Part shown: one piece after another, positions 6,245-13,627 of the stretch
Layout: each line of letters begins with the position of its first letter
Position numbering within the stretch: the first letter of the stretch is position 1
DNA from: Pseudomonadota bacterium
Lineage (GTDB): Bacteria > Pseudomonadota > Gammaproteobacteria > Xanthomonadales > Xanthomonadaceae
Length of the DNA: 15,799 nucleotides
NCBI GenBank assembly: GCA_023395465.1
Contig: JAEWZE010000201.1
Span: 1-15,799 of the forward strand
Direction of reading: 5' to 3'
Made by a program: the position numbers and the translations under genes
The notes under the pieces: generated by a model
The model's input: only the letters and a program-made list of their open reading frames with translations
Told to the model about the DNA's origin: nothing
The model's database searches: none

Positions 6245-7785
6245 GCTTCCACGACCTGCGCAGCTACCTCGATTGCTTGTCCGCACGCGATGACCTGCTG
6301 GCGATCGATGCCCCCGTCGATCCGGTGCTCGAGAGCACCGCCCTGTGCCTGCGTGCGCTGCGTGAGCAGGGTCCGGCGCTGCTGATGCGCCAAGCCACCG
6401 GCTCGCGCCATCCCCTGCTGGGCAACCTGTTCGGCCATCGCCGCCGCATCGAGCTGGCGCTGGGCAACCGGCCGCTGTCGTCGCTGCGCGAGCTCGGCCA
6501 GCTGCTGGCGCGGCTCAAGGAGCCGGACTGGCCCGGTTCGATGCGCGAGGCGCTGCACGCCTGGCCGGGCCTGGCGCAGCTGGCGCACGCCGCGCCCCGG
6601 CGCGTGCAGGCGGCCGCGTTCTGCGAGCAGGTGTTGGAGCACGACGAGGTCGACCTGTCGCGATTGCCGCTGCAACACTGCTGGCCCGAAGACGTCGGCC
6701 GGCTGCTGACCTTCGGCCTGGTCGTCACCCGCGGGCCGCAGCGCAAGCGCCAGAACGTGGCGATCTACCGCCAGCAGCCGATCGCGCGCAACCGGCTGAT
6801 CATGCGCTGGCTGCCGCATCGCGGTGGCGCGCTCGATTACGCGGCCTGGTGCCGGCAGCATCCCGATCGCCCGTTCCCGGTGCTGGTGGCGATCGGCGCC
6901 GATCCGGCGACGATGCTGGCGGCGGTCGCGCCGATTCCCGACACCCTGTCGGAGTACGAATTCGCCGGGCTGCTACGCGGCGAGCGCACGCGCGTGTGGC
7001 ACAGCGCGACCACCGGGCTCGACGCGCCGGCCGGCGCCGAAATCCTGCTCGAAGGCTGCATCCATCCCGGCGACACCGCGCTGGAAGGCCCGTTCGGCGA
7101 CCACACCGGTTACTACAACGCGCAGGGCACCTTCCCGGTGCTGACGGTGGAACGCATGCGCATGCGCCACGGCGCGATCTACCACGGCAGCTACATGGGG
7201 CGGGCGCCGTTCGACGAGCCTTCGGTGCTGTCGGCGGCGCTCAACGACGTGTTCGTGCCGATCCTGCAGCGCGTGTTCCCGGAGATCGTCGACTTCCACC
7301 TGCCGCCGGAAGCGTGTTCGTACCGCATCGCGGTGGTCTCGATCCGCAAGCAGTACGCAGGCCACGCGCGGCGCGTGATGATGGCAGTCTGGTCGTACCT
7401 GCGCCAGTTCACCTACACCAAGTTCGTGATCGTCACCGACGAGGACATCGACGTGCGCGACTGGGGGCAGGTGCTGTGGGCGCTGTCCACGCGCGTGGAC
7501 CCGGCGCGCGACATGCTGCTGGTCGAGAACACGCCGATCGACTATCTCGACTTCGCCTCGCCCGTGGCCGGCCTCGGCTCCAAGCTCGGGCTCGACGCGA
7601 CGCGCAAGTGGCCGGGCGAATCGGACCGGGAATGGGGCCGTCCGATCCGGCCCGATCCGCAGGTGGAACGCCGCGTCGACGCGCTGTGGTCGCAGCTGTC
7701 CGCCAGCCGCGCGCAGCCCAACGTTCCGGCCATGCGACGCGGCGCTGGGCCGCTGTCCGACGCCATCGACACAGGGAGTCGCTGA
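6241..7785 (+). CDS. ubiD: UbiD, 3-polyprenyl-4-hydroxybenzoate decarboxylase
   Basis: A 514-residue prenylated-FMN decarboxylase that removes the carboxylate of 3-polyprenyl-4-hydroxybenzoate in ubiquinone synthesis, using cofactor made by UbiX. It follows E. coli UbiD almost throughout: DLSRLPLQHCWPEDVGRL, RQNVAIYRQQ, LPHRGGALDY, DTLSEYEFAGLLRG, EGPFGDHTGYYN, KQYAGHARRVMM and ENTPIDYLDFASPVAGLGSK. Residues N172 and E238 (metal and cofactor site) and D287 (proposed proton donor) match E. coli N175, E241 and D290 with a constant offset of three. ATG 6241 gives the family N-terminus; an in-frame extension to 5962 would read through the promoter and is rejected. No close ribosome-binding site is seen. 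The gene heads an operon with ubiU and ubiV, preceded by an FNR-type box. This reaction itself does not need oxygen, so its place here suggests co-induction under anoxia. Confidence 0.97.
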   Translation: MSFHDLRSYLDCLSARDDLLAIDAPVDPVLESTALCLRALREQGPALLMRQATGSRHPLLGNLFGHRRRIELALGNRPLSSLRELGQLLARLKEPDWPGSMREALHAWPGLAQLAHAAPRRVQAAAFCEQVLEHDEVDLSRLPLQHCWPEDVGRLLTFGLVVTRGPQRKRQNVAIYRQQPIARNRLIMRWLPHRGGALDYAAWCRQHPDRPFPVLVAIGADPATMLAAVAPIPDTLSEYEFAGLLRGERTRVWHSATTGLDAPAGAEILLEGCIHPGDTALEGPFGDHTGYYNAQGTFPVLTVERMRMRHGAIYHGSYMGRAPFDEPSVLSAALNDVFVPILQRVFPEIVDFHLPPEACSYRIAVVSIRKQYAGHARRVMMAVWSYLRQFTYTKFVIVTDEDIDVRDWGQVLWALSTRVDPARDMLLVENTPIDYLDFASPVAGLGSKLGLDATRKWPGESDREWGRPIRPDPQVERRVDALWSQLSASRAQPNVPAMRRGAGPLSDAIDTGSR

Positions 7786-8783
7786 TGCAACTGGTATGTC
7801 CCGCAGGCAACCTGCCCGCGCTGCAGGCCGCGATCGACGCGGGCGCCGATGCGGTCTACGCGGGATTCCGCGACCAGACCAACGCGCGTGCGTTCCCGGG
7901 ACTGAACTTCGACGAGCAGGAGCTGCGGCGTGGCATCGCCTATGCGCATGCGCGCGGGCGGCAGGTGTACCTGGCGCTCAACACCTATCCCGACAGCGTG
8001 CGCCTGCCGTACTGGCAGGCCGCGGTGGACCATGCCGCGGAACTGGGCGTGGACGCGATCATCGCTGCGGAGATGGGCGTGCTCGACTACGCCTGCCGCG
8101 CCCATCCGGCGCTCGCGCGGCACCTGTCGGTGCAGGGATCGGCCACGACGGCGCCGGCGCTGAAGTACGCGTACGAGCGCTTCGGCATCGCCCGGGCGGT
8201 GCTGCCGCGGGTGCTGGCGCTGCAGCAGGTGCAGCGCCTGTGCGCGGCCTCGCCGGTGCCGCTGGAGGTGTTCGCCTTCGGCAGCCTGTGCATCATGGTC
8301 GAGGGCCGCTGCCAGCTCTCGAGCTACGTCACCGGCGTCTCGCCCAACCGCCACGGCGTGTGCTCGCCGGCCAGCTTCGTGCGCTGGGACGAACATCCGG
8401 ACAACAGCCGCAGCGTGCGCCTGAACGGCATGCTGATCGACCGTTTCGGCGAGGCCGAGCCGGCCGGCTACCCCACCGTGTGCAAGGGCCGCTACGCCGT
8501 GGGCGGCGAGGTGTTCCATGCGCTCGAGGAACCGACCAGCCTCAACACCCTGGAACTGCTGCCGCGGCTGGCCGAAGCCGGGGTGGTGGCGCTGAAGATC
8601 GAGGGCCGGCAGCGTGGCGTGGCCTATGTGCGCGCGGTCGCCTCGACCTGGCGCCAGGCGATCGACCGCTACCGTGCCGATCCGCAGCGCTGGACCACCG
8701 AGGCGTCCTGGCAGCAGGCGCTGGCCGCGCATGCCGAGGGCCAGCAGACCACCCTCGGGCCCTACCACCGGGCCTGGCATTGA
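7785..8783 (+). CDS. ubiU: UbiU, O2-independent ubiquinone hydroxylase subunit
   Basis: A 332-residue U32-family protein. UbiU pairs with UbiV to hydroxylate the ubiquinone ring without oxygen, replacing the flavin hydroxylases UbiI, UbiH and UbiF. The whole chain reads like E. coli UbiU: LVCPAGNLPALQAAIDAGADAVY at the start, VPLEVFAFGSLCIM, RFVRW-like FVRWDEH, HALEEPTSLNTLELLP, KIEGRQRG and TTLGPYHR at the end. The four [4Fe-4S] cysteines are present at C169, C176, C193 and C233, against C169, C176, C193 and C232 in E. coli. The start ATG overlaps the ubiD stop by one base (TGATG), with AGGGAG 6 bases upstream. That coupling fixes ubiU in the ubiD operon. It carries no peptidase function despite the U32 name. 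Confidence 0.97.
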   Translation: MQLVCPAGNLPALQAAIDAGADAVYAGFRDQTNARAFPGLNFDEQELRRGIAYAHARGRQVYLALNTYPDSVRLPYWQAAVDHAAELGVDAIIAAEMGVLDYACRAHPALARHLSVQGSATTAPALKYAYERFGIARAVLPRVLALQQVQRLCAASPVPLEVFAFGSLCIMVEGRCQLSSYVTGVSPNRHGVCSPASFVRWDEHPDNSRSVRLNGMLIDRFGEAEPAGYPTVCKGRYAVGGEVFHALEEPTSLNTLELLPRLAEAGVVALKIEGRQRGVAYVRAVASTWRQAIDRYRADPQRWTTEASWQQALAAHAEGQQTTLGPYHRAWH

Positions 8784-8805
8784 GCGCATGCAGGGGAACA
8801 CCGCA

Positions 8806-9684
8806 ATGAAACTGAGCCTGGGGCCACTGCAGTACTTCTGGCCGCGCGAGCAGGCGCTCGCGTTCTATCGGGACGTCGCCGGCTGGCCGGTCGATATCGT
8901 CTACCTCGGCGAGACGATCTGCAGCAAGCGGCGCGAGCTGCGCCTGCAGGACTGGCTGTCGATCGCGCACGATCTCGCCGACGCCGGCAAGGAAGTGGTG
9001 CTTTCGACGCTGGCGCTGATCGAGGCCGAATCGGAGCTGGGCGCGCTGCGCCGCCAGGCCGGCAACGGCACGTTCCGGATCGAGGCCAACGACATGTCGG
9101 CGGTGCAGGTCTGCCGCGAGCACGGGCTGCCCTTCGTCGGCGGGCCGACCCTCAACGTGTACAACCACCGCGCGCTGGCGATGCTGATGGACGACGGCCT
9201 GTACCGCTGGGTGCCCGGCGTCGAACAGGGCCGCAGCCTGCTGCAGGAACTGCGCCAGGCGCTGGAGGCCGAGGGCGGCACGATGCCCGAACTGGAGATG
9301 CTGGCCTGGGGCCGGCTGCCGCTGGCGTACTCGGCGCGCTGCTTCACCGCGCGCGCGCTGGACGTCGCCAAGGACCAGTGCGGCTTCCGCTGCATCGAGC
9401 ATCCCGACGGCCTGCCGCTGGCCACGCGCGAAGGCGAGCCGTTCCTGACCATCAACGGCATCCAGATCCAGGGCACCGAGGTGACCGACCTGCTGCCCGA
9501 GCGCGACGCGCTCGCCGCCTGCGGCGTCGGGATCCTGCGCATTTCGCCGCAGGCCCACGGCATGGACGCGGTGCTGGCGCACTTCCGCGACGGCCTGTCC
9601 GCACCGCAGCCGCCGGCGCCGCTGGGCGCGCGCAATGGCTACTGGGACGGGCGGCCGGGCAAGGCGACGCTGGCGCAGGCCTGA
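8806..9684 (+). CDS. ubiV: UbiV, O2-independent ubiquinone hydroxylase subunit
   Basis: A 292-residue U32-family partner of UbiU in the anaerobic hydroxylation steps of ubiquinone synthesis. The N-terminus MKLSLGPLQYFWPRE, then VYLGETICSKRR, VVLSTLALIEAESELG, GRLPLAYSARCFTAR and the C-terminal NGYWDGRPGK match UbiV. The four cysteines expected to hold a [4Fe-4S] cluster are C39, C179, C192 and C196, in the same pattern as E. coli (C39, C180, C193, C197). ATG 8806 is chosen over ATG 8788 because AGGGGA precedes it by 8 bases and the protein then starts at the conserved MK. It follows ubiU by 22 bases and ends 23 bases before the convergent nadB stop, with no obvious terminator between them. 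Confidence 0.97.
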   Translation: MKLSLGPLQYFWPREQALAFYRDVAGWPVDIVYLGETICSKRRELRLQDWLSIAHDLADAGKEVVLSTLALIEAESELGALRRQAGNGTFRIEANDMSAVQVCREHGLPFVGGPTLNVYNHRALAMLMDDGLYRWVPGVEQGRSLLQELRQALEAEGGTMPELEMLAWGRLPLAYSARCFTARALDVAKDQCGFRCIEHPDGLPLATREGEPFLTINGIQIQGTEVTDLLPERDALAACGVGILRISPQAHGMDAVLAHFRDGLSAPQPPAPLGARNGYWDGRPGKATLAQA

Positions 9685-9707
9685 GCAGGCGCGCGCGTGC
9701 GACACGA

Positions 9708-11177
9708 CTACGGATCGGCGTCGCCGCGCCAATGCGCGCCCAGGCTGCCGCTGCGACGCAGGGCCGCCTCCAGCAGCTGCGTGGCCAGGCGGCCCTGCCA
9801 GCCGTAGTCGGCCGTGTCGTTGCGCAACAGGCGCAGTGCCGAGGTCAGCCCGACGCCGTCGCGGACCGGTCCGAACGTGTTCCACAGCAGGCTGCGCAGG
9901 CGCGCCATCGCCTCGGCGCCCGCGGGCGTTCCGGTCGCGGCCCAGCCGTGCGCGCTGCCTGCGGCCGCGGATCCCGGCACTGCGCCTGCCGTGGCCAGCC
10001 GCCGCCCCAGCCGCCGTCCGAACACCAGTCCCTCGAGCAGCGAGTTGCTGGCCAGGCGGTTGGCGCCGTGCACGCGGTTGCAGGCGACCTCGCCGACTGC
10101 GTAGAGACCGGGCACCGTGGTGCGGCCATCGCGGTCGGTGGCCAGCCCGCCCATGTGGAAGTGCGCGGCCGGCGTGACCGGGATCGGCTGCCGCGCAGGA
10201 TCGATGCCGTGCGCGCGGCATGCCGCGTACACGGTCGGGAAGCGCACCGGCCAGGCCGCGCCGAGCGCGGTGGCGTCCAGCCACGCGCCGCCCTGTCGCT
10301 GGCGTTCGCGCCAGACGCGACGCGCGACCAGGTCGCGCGGCGCGAGGTCGGCCAGCGGATGCAGGCCGGCCATGAGCGGATCGCCGCGGTGGTTGCACAG
10401 GCGCGCCCCGGCGCCGCGCAGGGCCTCGGTGACCAGCGGCAGCGACTGTCCGCCAACGGCACTCCCGGGCACCGCCAGCGCGGTCGGGTGGAACTGCATG
10501 AACTCCAGGTCGCGTGCGGCCGCCCCGGCCGCCAGGCCCAGGGCCAGTCCGTTGCCGTCGGCGCCGGCCGGATTGGTGCTGGCGGCGAACAGTGCGCCGA
10601 GTCCGCCGGTGGCGAGGACCACGGCATCCGCTTCGAGCGTGGTGGTCGCACCGCACGCGTCGCGCAGGCGCAGGCCGGCGACGGCGCCGCCGCGCAGCAG
10701 CAGGGCCTCCGCCTGCCGGCCTTCGTGCAGTTCGATGTGCGCGGCCGCGCGCGCGGCCTGCTGCAGGGTGCGCAGCAGCACCGCGCCGCTGGCGTCGCCT
10801 CCGGCATGGACGATGCGGTGGGCGTGGTGACCGCCCTCGCGGCCCAGGCGCAGGCGTCCGTCATCTTGGTCGAAGACCAGGCCCAGCGACTGCAGCCACG
10901 CGATCGTGGCCGGTGCCTGCCGCGCGAGGTAGCGCACGGCGGCGGCATCGTTGTGAGCGGCGCCCGCCACCAGGGTGTCGTGCACATGCGCAGCCGGCGA
11001 ATCGCCCGGGCCGATCGCCGCCGCGATCCCGCCCTGGGCCAGGGCGCTCGCGCTGTCGGTGCCATCGCGTCGGCGCGCGAGCACCCGCACCGGACGCGGC
11101 GCGGCGGCCAGGGCCACCGACAGCCCGGCCACGCCGGCGCCCACCACCACCAGCGGCGCCACTGGACCTGCGCTCAC
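9708..11177 (-). CDS. nadB: NadB, L-aspartate oxidase
   Basis: A 489-residue FAD enzyme that oxidises L-aspartate to iminoaspartate, the substrate of NadA in NAD synthesis. It can use fumarate instead of oxygen as electron acceptor, so it works in anoxia. The FAD-binding GxGxxG is G13-A-G15-V-A-G18, followed by LAQGGIAAA, LATGGLG, and a C-terminal GLYAVGEVACNRVHGANRLASNS-type segment. Catalytic residues E114, H230, R281 and H339 match E. coli E121, H244, R290 and H351. The start is GTG 11177, whose GTGA overlaps the nadA stop by 4 bases. It is the last gene of the ubiT-fusion operon. The chain is about 50 residues shorter than E. coli NadB. The helical C-terminal domain looks short, but nothing catalytic is lost. 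Confidence 0.95.
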   Translation of the reverse strand: MSAGPVAPLVVVGAGVAGLSVALAAAPRPVRVLARRRDGTDSASALAQGGIAAAIGPGDSPAAHVHDTLVAGAAHNDAAAVRYLARQAPATIAWLQSLGLVFDQDDGRLRLGREGGHHAHRIVHAGGDASGAVLLRTLQQAARAAAHIELHEGRQAEALLLRGGAVAGLRLRDACGATTTLEADAVVLATGGLGALFAASTNPAGADGNGLALGLAAGAAARDLEFMQFHPTALAVPGSAVGGQSLPLVTEALRGAGARLCNHRGDPLMAGLHPLADLAPRDLVARRVWRERQRQGGAWLDATALGAAWPVRFPTVYAACRAHGIDPARQPIPVTPAAHFHMGGLATDRDGRTTVPGLYAVGEVACNRVHGANRLASNSLLEGLVFGRRLGRRLATAGAVPGSAAAGSAHGWAATGTPAGAEAMARLRSLLWNTFGPVRDGVGLTSALRLLRNDTADYGWQGRLATQLLEAALRRSGSLGAHWRGDADP

Positions 11178-12199
11178 ACCCGGTCGCGCCGGCCCACCGC
11201 CAGCATCCGCTCCAGCGCGGTGCGCGCGCGCGCGGCGATGTCGGGCGGCACCTGCACCTCGTGCCGCAGGTCGCGCAGGCAGGCGTGGATGCCCGGCAGG
11301 GTGATCCGCTTCATGTGCGGACACAGGTTGCAGGGTTTGATGAACTCGATCTTGGGAAAACGCGCGCGCAGGTTGTCGGCCATCGAGCATTCGGTGATCA
11401 GCGCCACCCGTGCCGGCTGCTCGCGCTCCAGCCACGCGCCCATTGCGGTCGTCGAACCGACGAAGTCGGCCTCGTCCTGCACTTCTGGGGGGCATTCTGG
11501 ATGCGCGACGAGGCGCGCGTCGAAGCGCTCGCGCGCGTGCCGCGCCTGCTGGCCGGTGAACTGCTCGTGGACCTCGCAGCGCCCGTCCCACAGGACCAGC
11601 TCGATGCCGGTCTGCTGTGCGACATGGCGGCCGAGGAAGGCGTCGGGCAGGAAGATCACCCGGTCCGAACCCCATTCGGCCGCCATCGCCTCGACCACCT
11701 GCGCGGCATTGGCCGAGGTGCAGCAGGCGTCGGATTCGGCCTTCACCGCCGCGCTGGTGTTGACGTAGGTGACCACGGGCGCGGCCGGGTAGCGGTGACG
11801 CAGTTCGCGCACGTCGGCGGCGGTGATCGAGGCGGCGAGCGAACAGCCCGCCTCGAGGTCCGGGATCAGCACGGTCTTGCCGGGCGCCAGGATCTTCGCG
11901 CTCTCGGCCATGAAGTGCACGCCGGCCAGCACGATCAGGTCGGCGTCGCAGTCGGCCGCGGCCTGCGCCAGCGCCAGCGAGTCGCCGGTGACGTCGGCCA
12001 CGCCGTGGAAGATTTCCGGCGACTGGTAGCTGTGGGCCATGATCACCGCGCCGCGCTCGCGCTTGAGGACGTTGATCGCGTCGATCCACGGCAGGTGCAG
12101 CGGCCACTCCAGGCAGGGCAGCAGCGGCTCCAGGCGCGCGCCGAGTTCGGCGTACCGCGTTTCCAGCTCCGGGCGCCAGCGCGGCGTGGACTCAGGCAC
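11174..12199 (-). CDS. nadA: NadA, quinolinate synthase
   Basis: A 341-residue [4Fe-4S] enzyme that condenses iminoaspartate from NadB with dihydroxyacetone phosphate to quinolinate. Recognisable segments are MAHSYQSPEIFHGVADVTGDSLALA, LAGVHFMAESAKIL, YVNTSAAVKAESDACCTSANA, the CEVH motif, and PCNLCPHM. Cluster ligands are expected at C119, C208 and one of C290/C293; the third cysteine of the E. coli CxxCxxC pattern is missing, as in many non-enteric NadA proteins. The start is GTG 12199, with GGGAGG 6 bases upstream. It overlaps the end of the ubiT-fusion gene by 8 bases, and its stop overlaps nadB by 4, so the three genes are translationally coupled. The cluster is oxygen-labile, which suits an FNR-controlled operon. 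Confidence 0.96.
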   Translation of the reverse strand: MPESTPRWRPELETRYAELGARLEPLLPCLEWPLHLPWIDAINVLKRERGAVIMAHSYQSPEIFHGVADVTGDSLALAQAAADCDADLIVLAGVHFMAESAKILAPGKTVLIPDLEAGCSLAASITAADVRELRHRYPAAPVVTYVNTSAAVKAESDACCTSANAAQVVEAMAAEWGSDRVIFLPDAFLGRHVAQQTGIELVLWDGRCEVHEQFTGQQARHARERFDARLVAHPECPPEVQDEADFVGSTTAMGAWLEREQPARVALITECSMADNLRARFPKIEFIKPCNLCPHMKRITLPGIHACLRDLRHEVQVPPDIAARARTALERMLAVGRRDRV

Positions 12200-13058
12200 G
12201 GTAGGCCTCCCGCGCCGCGCGGGCGAAGCGGGCGCCGCGATGCAGGACGATCCGCAGCGCCAGTGGCACGGCCTCCCAGGGCATGCGGTCGAGCAGGTTG
12301 CGCACGGTCAGCCCGAGTTCGGTGTCGCCGGTGAGCACCAGCCGCCGCTGGAAGAACAGGGTGTCGGCGTCCTCCAGTCGCGCGGCGAGCAGCAGCAGGT
12401 CGGTCGCGGTGCCGCGCACGGTGGCTTCGGCCTGTGCGTCGACCACGTGCAGGCGGCCGTCACGCCATTCCAGGACGCAGCGCTGTCCCAGGTCCGTCAC
12501 CTCGATGCCGAGGCGCCGGCCGACGATTTCGTCTAGCGCGCTGCCGATGTGCCCGGGCGAGAGCGCCTGCGTCAGCGCGCGCGCCACGACACGGTCGCGC
12601 AGTTGCGCTGGCGCAAGGTGCAGCAGCGGCCGCCAGCGGGCGGGAGGCGGGATCAGGCGCAGCAGGGCGTGGGATCGGGTCATCGGGGCGTCGCATGGCT
12701 GGCGGAAGACGGAGGGGGCGTGCCGCGCCGCGGCGCGGGCGGCATGGGCGTCCTGCTGGCGCAGGGCATCGGTGAACAGCAGCGAGGCCAGGCCGTCGGC
12801 AGTGTCGGGCGACACCTTCAGGCGCCGCGCGAGCCGACGCGCGCGCTGGCGCACCTGCACCTCGCGCGCCTCGTCGCGCAGCGGCCGGCCGAGTGCGCGC
12901 TTCTGGCGTCCGGCGGCCGCCGACATCACCCGGCGCAGCGCCAGCAGCCCGAGCATGCCCTCGTCGATGCGATCGATGCCGTGGCGTGCGCAGGCAAGCA
13001 GCAGCGGCGCCAGTGGCGGGACGATCGGCAGTGGCGTGGCGGGAAGCGGCGGCTGCAT
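12192..13058 (-). CDS. ubiT: Chorismate mutase-UbiT (SCP2) fusion protein
   Basis: A 288-residue two-domain protein. Residues 16-105 align without gaps, offset 14, to the AroQ chorismate mutase of E. coli PheA. Active-site R11, R28, K39, D48, R51, E52 and Q88 correspond to R25, R42, K53, D62, R65, E66 and Q102; only S84 differs (A98). Residues 106-125 form a linker. Residues 126-288 match E. coli UbiT, the SCP2 lipid-binding factor of O2-independent ubiquinone synthesis, best in DADTLFFQRRLVLTGDTELG (231 onward) and TVRNLLD. The domains are in one uninterrupted frame. An internal ATG at 12683 (M126) has no ribosome-binding site. The gene leads an operon with nadA and nadB, behind an FNR-type box, and is convergent with ubiDUV. 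Inferred role: bind ubiquinone precursors and convert chorismate to prephenate close to UbiU/UbiV. The ribosome-binding site is weak. Confidence 0.9.
   Translation of the reverse strand: MQPPLPATPLPIVPPLAPLLLACARHGIDRIDEGMLGLLALRRVMSAAAGRQKRALGRPLRDEAREVQVRQRARRLARRLKVSPDTADGLASLLFTDALRQQDAHAARAAARHAPSVFRQPCDAPMTRSHALLRLIPPPARWRPLLHLAPAQLRDRVVARALTQALSPGHIGSALDEIVGRRLGIEVTDLGQRCVLEWRDGRLHVVDAQAEATVRGTATDLLLLAARLEDADTLFFQRRLVLTGDTELGLTVRNLLDRMPWEAVPLALRIVLHRGARFARAAREAYRA
12206..12211 (-). promoter_or_regulatory. Ribosome-binding site supporting the nadA GTG start
   Basis: GGGAGG on the minus strand lies 6 bases before GTG 12199, inside the 3' end of the preceding gene. It decides the start in the absence of a nearby ATG. 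Confidence 0.65.
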
Positions 13059-13074
13059 GGGATCCCGGTGGTGA

Positions 13075-13090
13075 GGCCTGTTCGCAGGCC
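13075..13090 (-). other. Stem-loop in the leader of the ubiT-fusion mRNA
   Basis: GGCCTG and CAGGCC form a perfect 6-bp stem with a four-base loop (CGAA on the transcribed minus strand). It lies 16 bases before the ATG, within the predicted 58-base leader. It could affect translation or stability; no riboswitch class is recognised. Confidence 0.35.
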
Positions 13091-13122
13091 GGCCAGGCGC
13101 GCGCCGCCCGGCCAGGAGAGGC

Positions 13123-13128
13123 AGGCTA
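13123..13128 (-). promoter_or_regulatory. Candidate -10 hexamer of ubiT fusion-nadA-nadB operon
   Basis: TAGCCT on the minus strand has the key T1, A2 and T6 and begins 22 bases after the FNR-type box. Predicted transcription start is near 13116, 58 bases before the ATG. Confidence 0.5.
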
Positions 13129-13150
13129 GGGGGCCGCCGATCGCCGCGCG

Positions 13151-13164
13151 CTGACCCAGGTCAA
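13151..13164 (-). promoter_or_regulatory. FNR/DNR-type box upstream of the ubiT fusion
   Basis: Read on the minus strand, TTGACCTGGGTCAG is a symmetric TTGAC-N4-GTCAG site, close to the FNR/DNR consensus TTGAT-N4-ATCAA (7 of 10 positions). It overlaps the stop codon of the upstream DGC gene. The centre is 41.5 bases before the predicted transcription start. Confidence 0.6.
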
Positions 13165-13577
13165 GCGTCGCCGGGGGAGTCGGGCGGTCGATCGCGCCCG
13201 GCGTCGGGATGCAGGGCGCGTGCGGCCGGGCGGACCTCGGCTTCGAACACCGCGCGCGCCTGTGCCTGGTCGAAGTCGGCATGCCTGCGCTTGGGCACAC
13301 CGTAATCGGACAGGGTCAGGTGCGCGTCGGCCTGTACCCCGGCCTGCGCCAGGCAGGCGCTCACGCAGTGCAGCACGCAGCCGTCCAGCGCCAGGATCGG
13401 CCGGCCGGCCTGCGCGGTGCGCACCAGCCCGGTGACGCCGCCGCCGACGCCGGCGATGCACGACATCTCGGCCTCGCCCTCGCGGTCGAGCCACAGCGCC
13501 AGCTGGTTGGCCATCTGCGCGGCGCTGGAGCAGCCCGAGCACGAGTACACCAGCGGCGGCCTGGCTTTCCTGGACAT
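13161..13577 (-). CDS. Small cysteine-rich protein, DGC domain (putative zinc-binding)
   Basis: A 138-residue soluble protein with a DGC-type domain, a family described as probably zinc-binding and of unknown function. Conserved cysteines are C13 and C16 (CSGC near the N-terminus), C40 (MSCIAGVGG), C67 (in LDGC), C71 and C75. This layout could hold a metal ion or an Fe-S cluster. The family segments ILALDGC and HLTLSDYGVPKR are visible; the last 25 residues are Pro/Arg/Asp-rich and probably disordered. ATG 13577 is chosen over TTG 13583 because GAGGGGG precedes it by 6 bases. The gene lies 103 bases after the decarboxylase and its stop codon overlaps the FNR-type box of the ubiT operon. A role in anaerobic metabolism or metal handling is a guess from this setting. 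Confidence 0.8.
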   Translation of the reverse strand: MSRKARPPLVYSCSGCSSAAQMANQLALWLDREGEAEMSCIAGVGGGVTGLVRTAQAGRPILALDGCVLHCVSACLAQAGVQADAHLTLSDYGVPKRRHADFDQAQARAVFEAEVRPAARALHPDAGRDRPPDSPGDA

Positions 13578-13627
13578 CGGCAACCCCCTCAGCAGTCGGG
13601 CGCGGCTTGCGCGCGCAGGCGTCGTTG

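Noticed and set aside
8542..10656. Long minus-strand frame over ubiU, ubiV and the nadB end
   Set aside because: Composition typical of antisense to GC-rich genes; the true genes on both sides are recognised by motif.
9378..12334. Long + strand frames across nadB and nadA
   Set aside because: Antisense shadows of nadB and nadA; low-complexity Arg/Ala-rich translation without domains.
12681..12683. Separate ubiT gene starting at the internal ATG (M126)
   Set aside because: No ribosome-binding site before it and no stop codon between the two domains; a single fused product is the simpler reading.
13578..13583. TTG start two codons upstream in the DGC gene
   Set aside because: The GAGGGGG ribosome-binding site directly abuts this TTG (13584-13590), leaving no spacing; it is 6 bases from ATG 13577.
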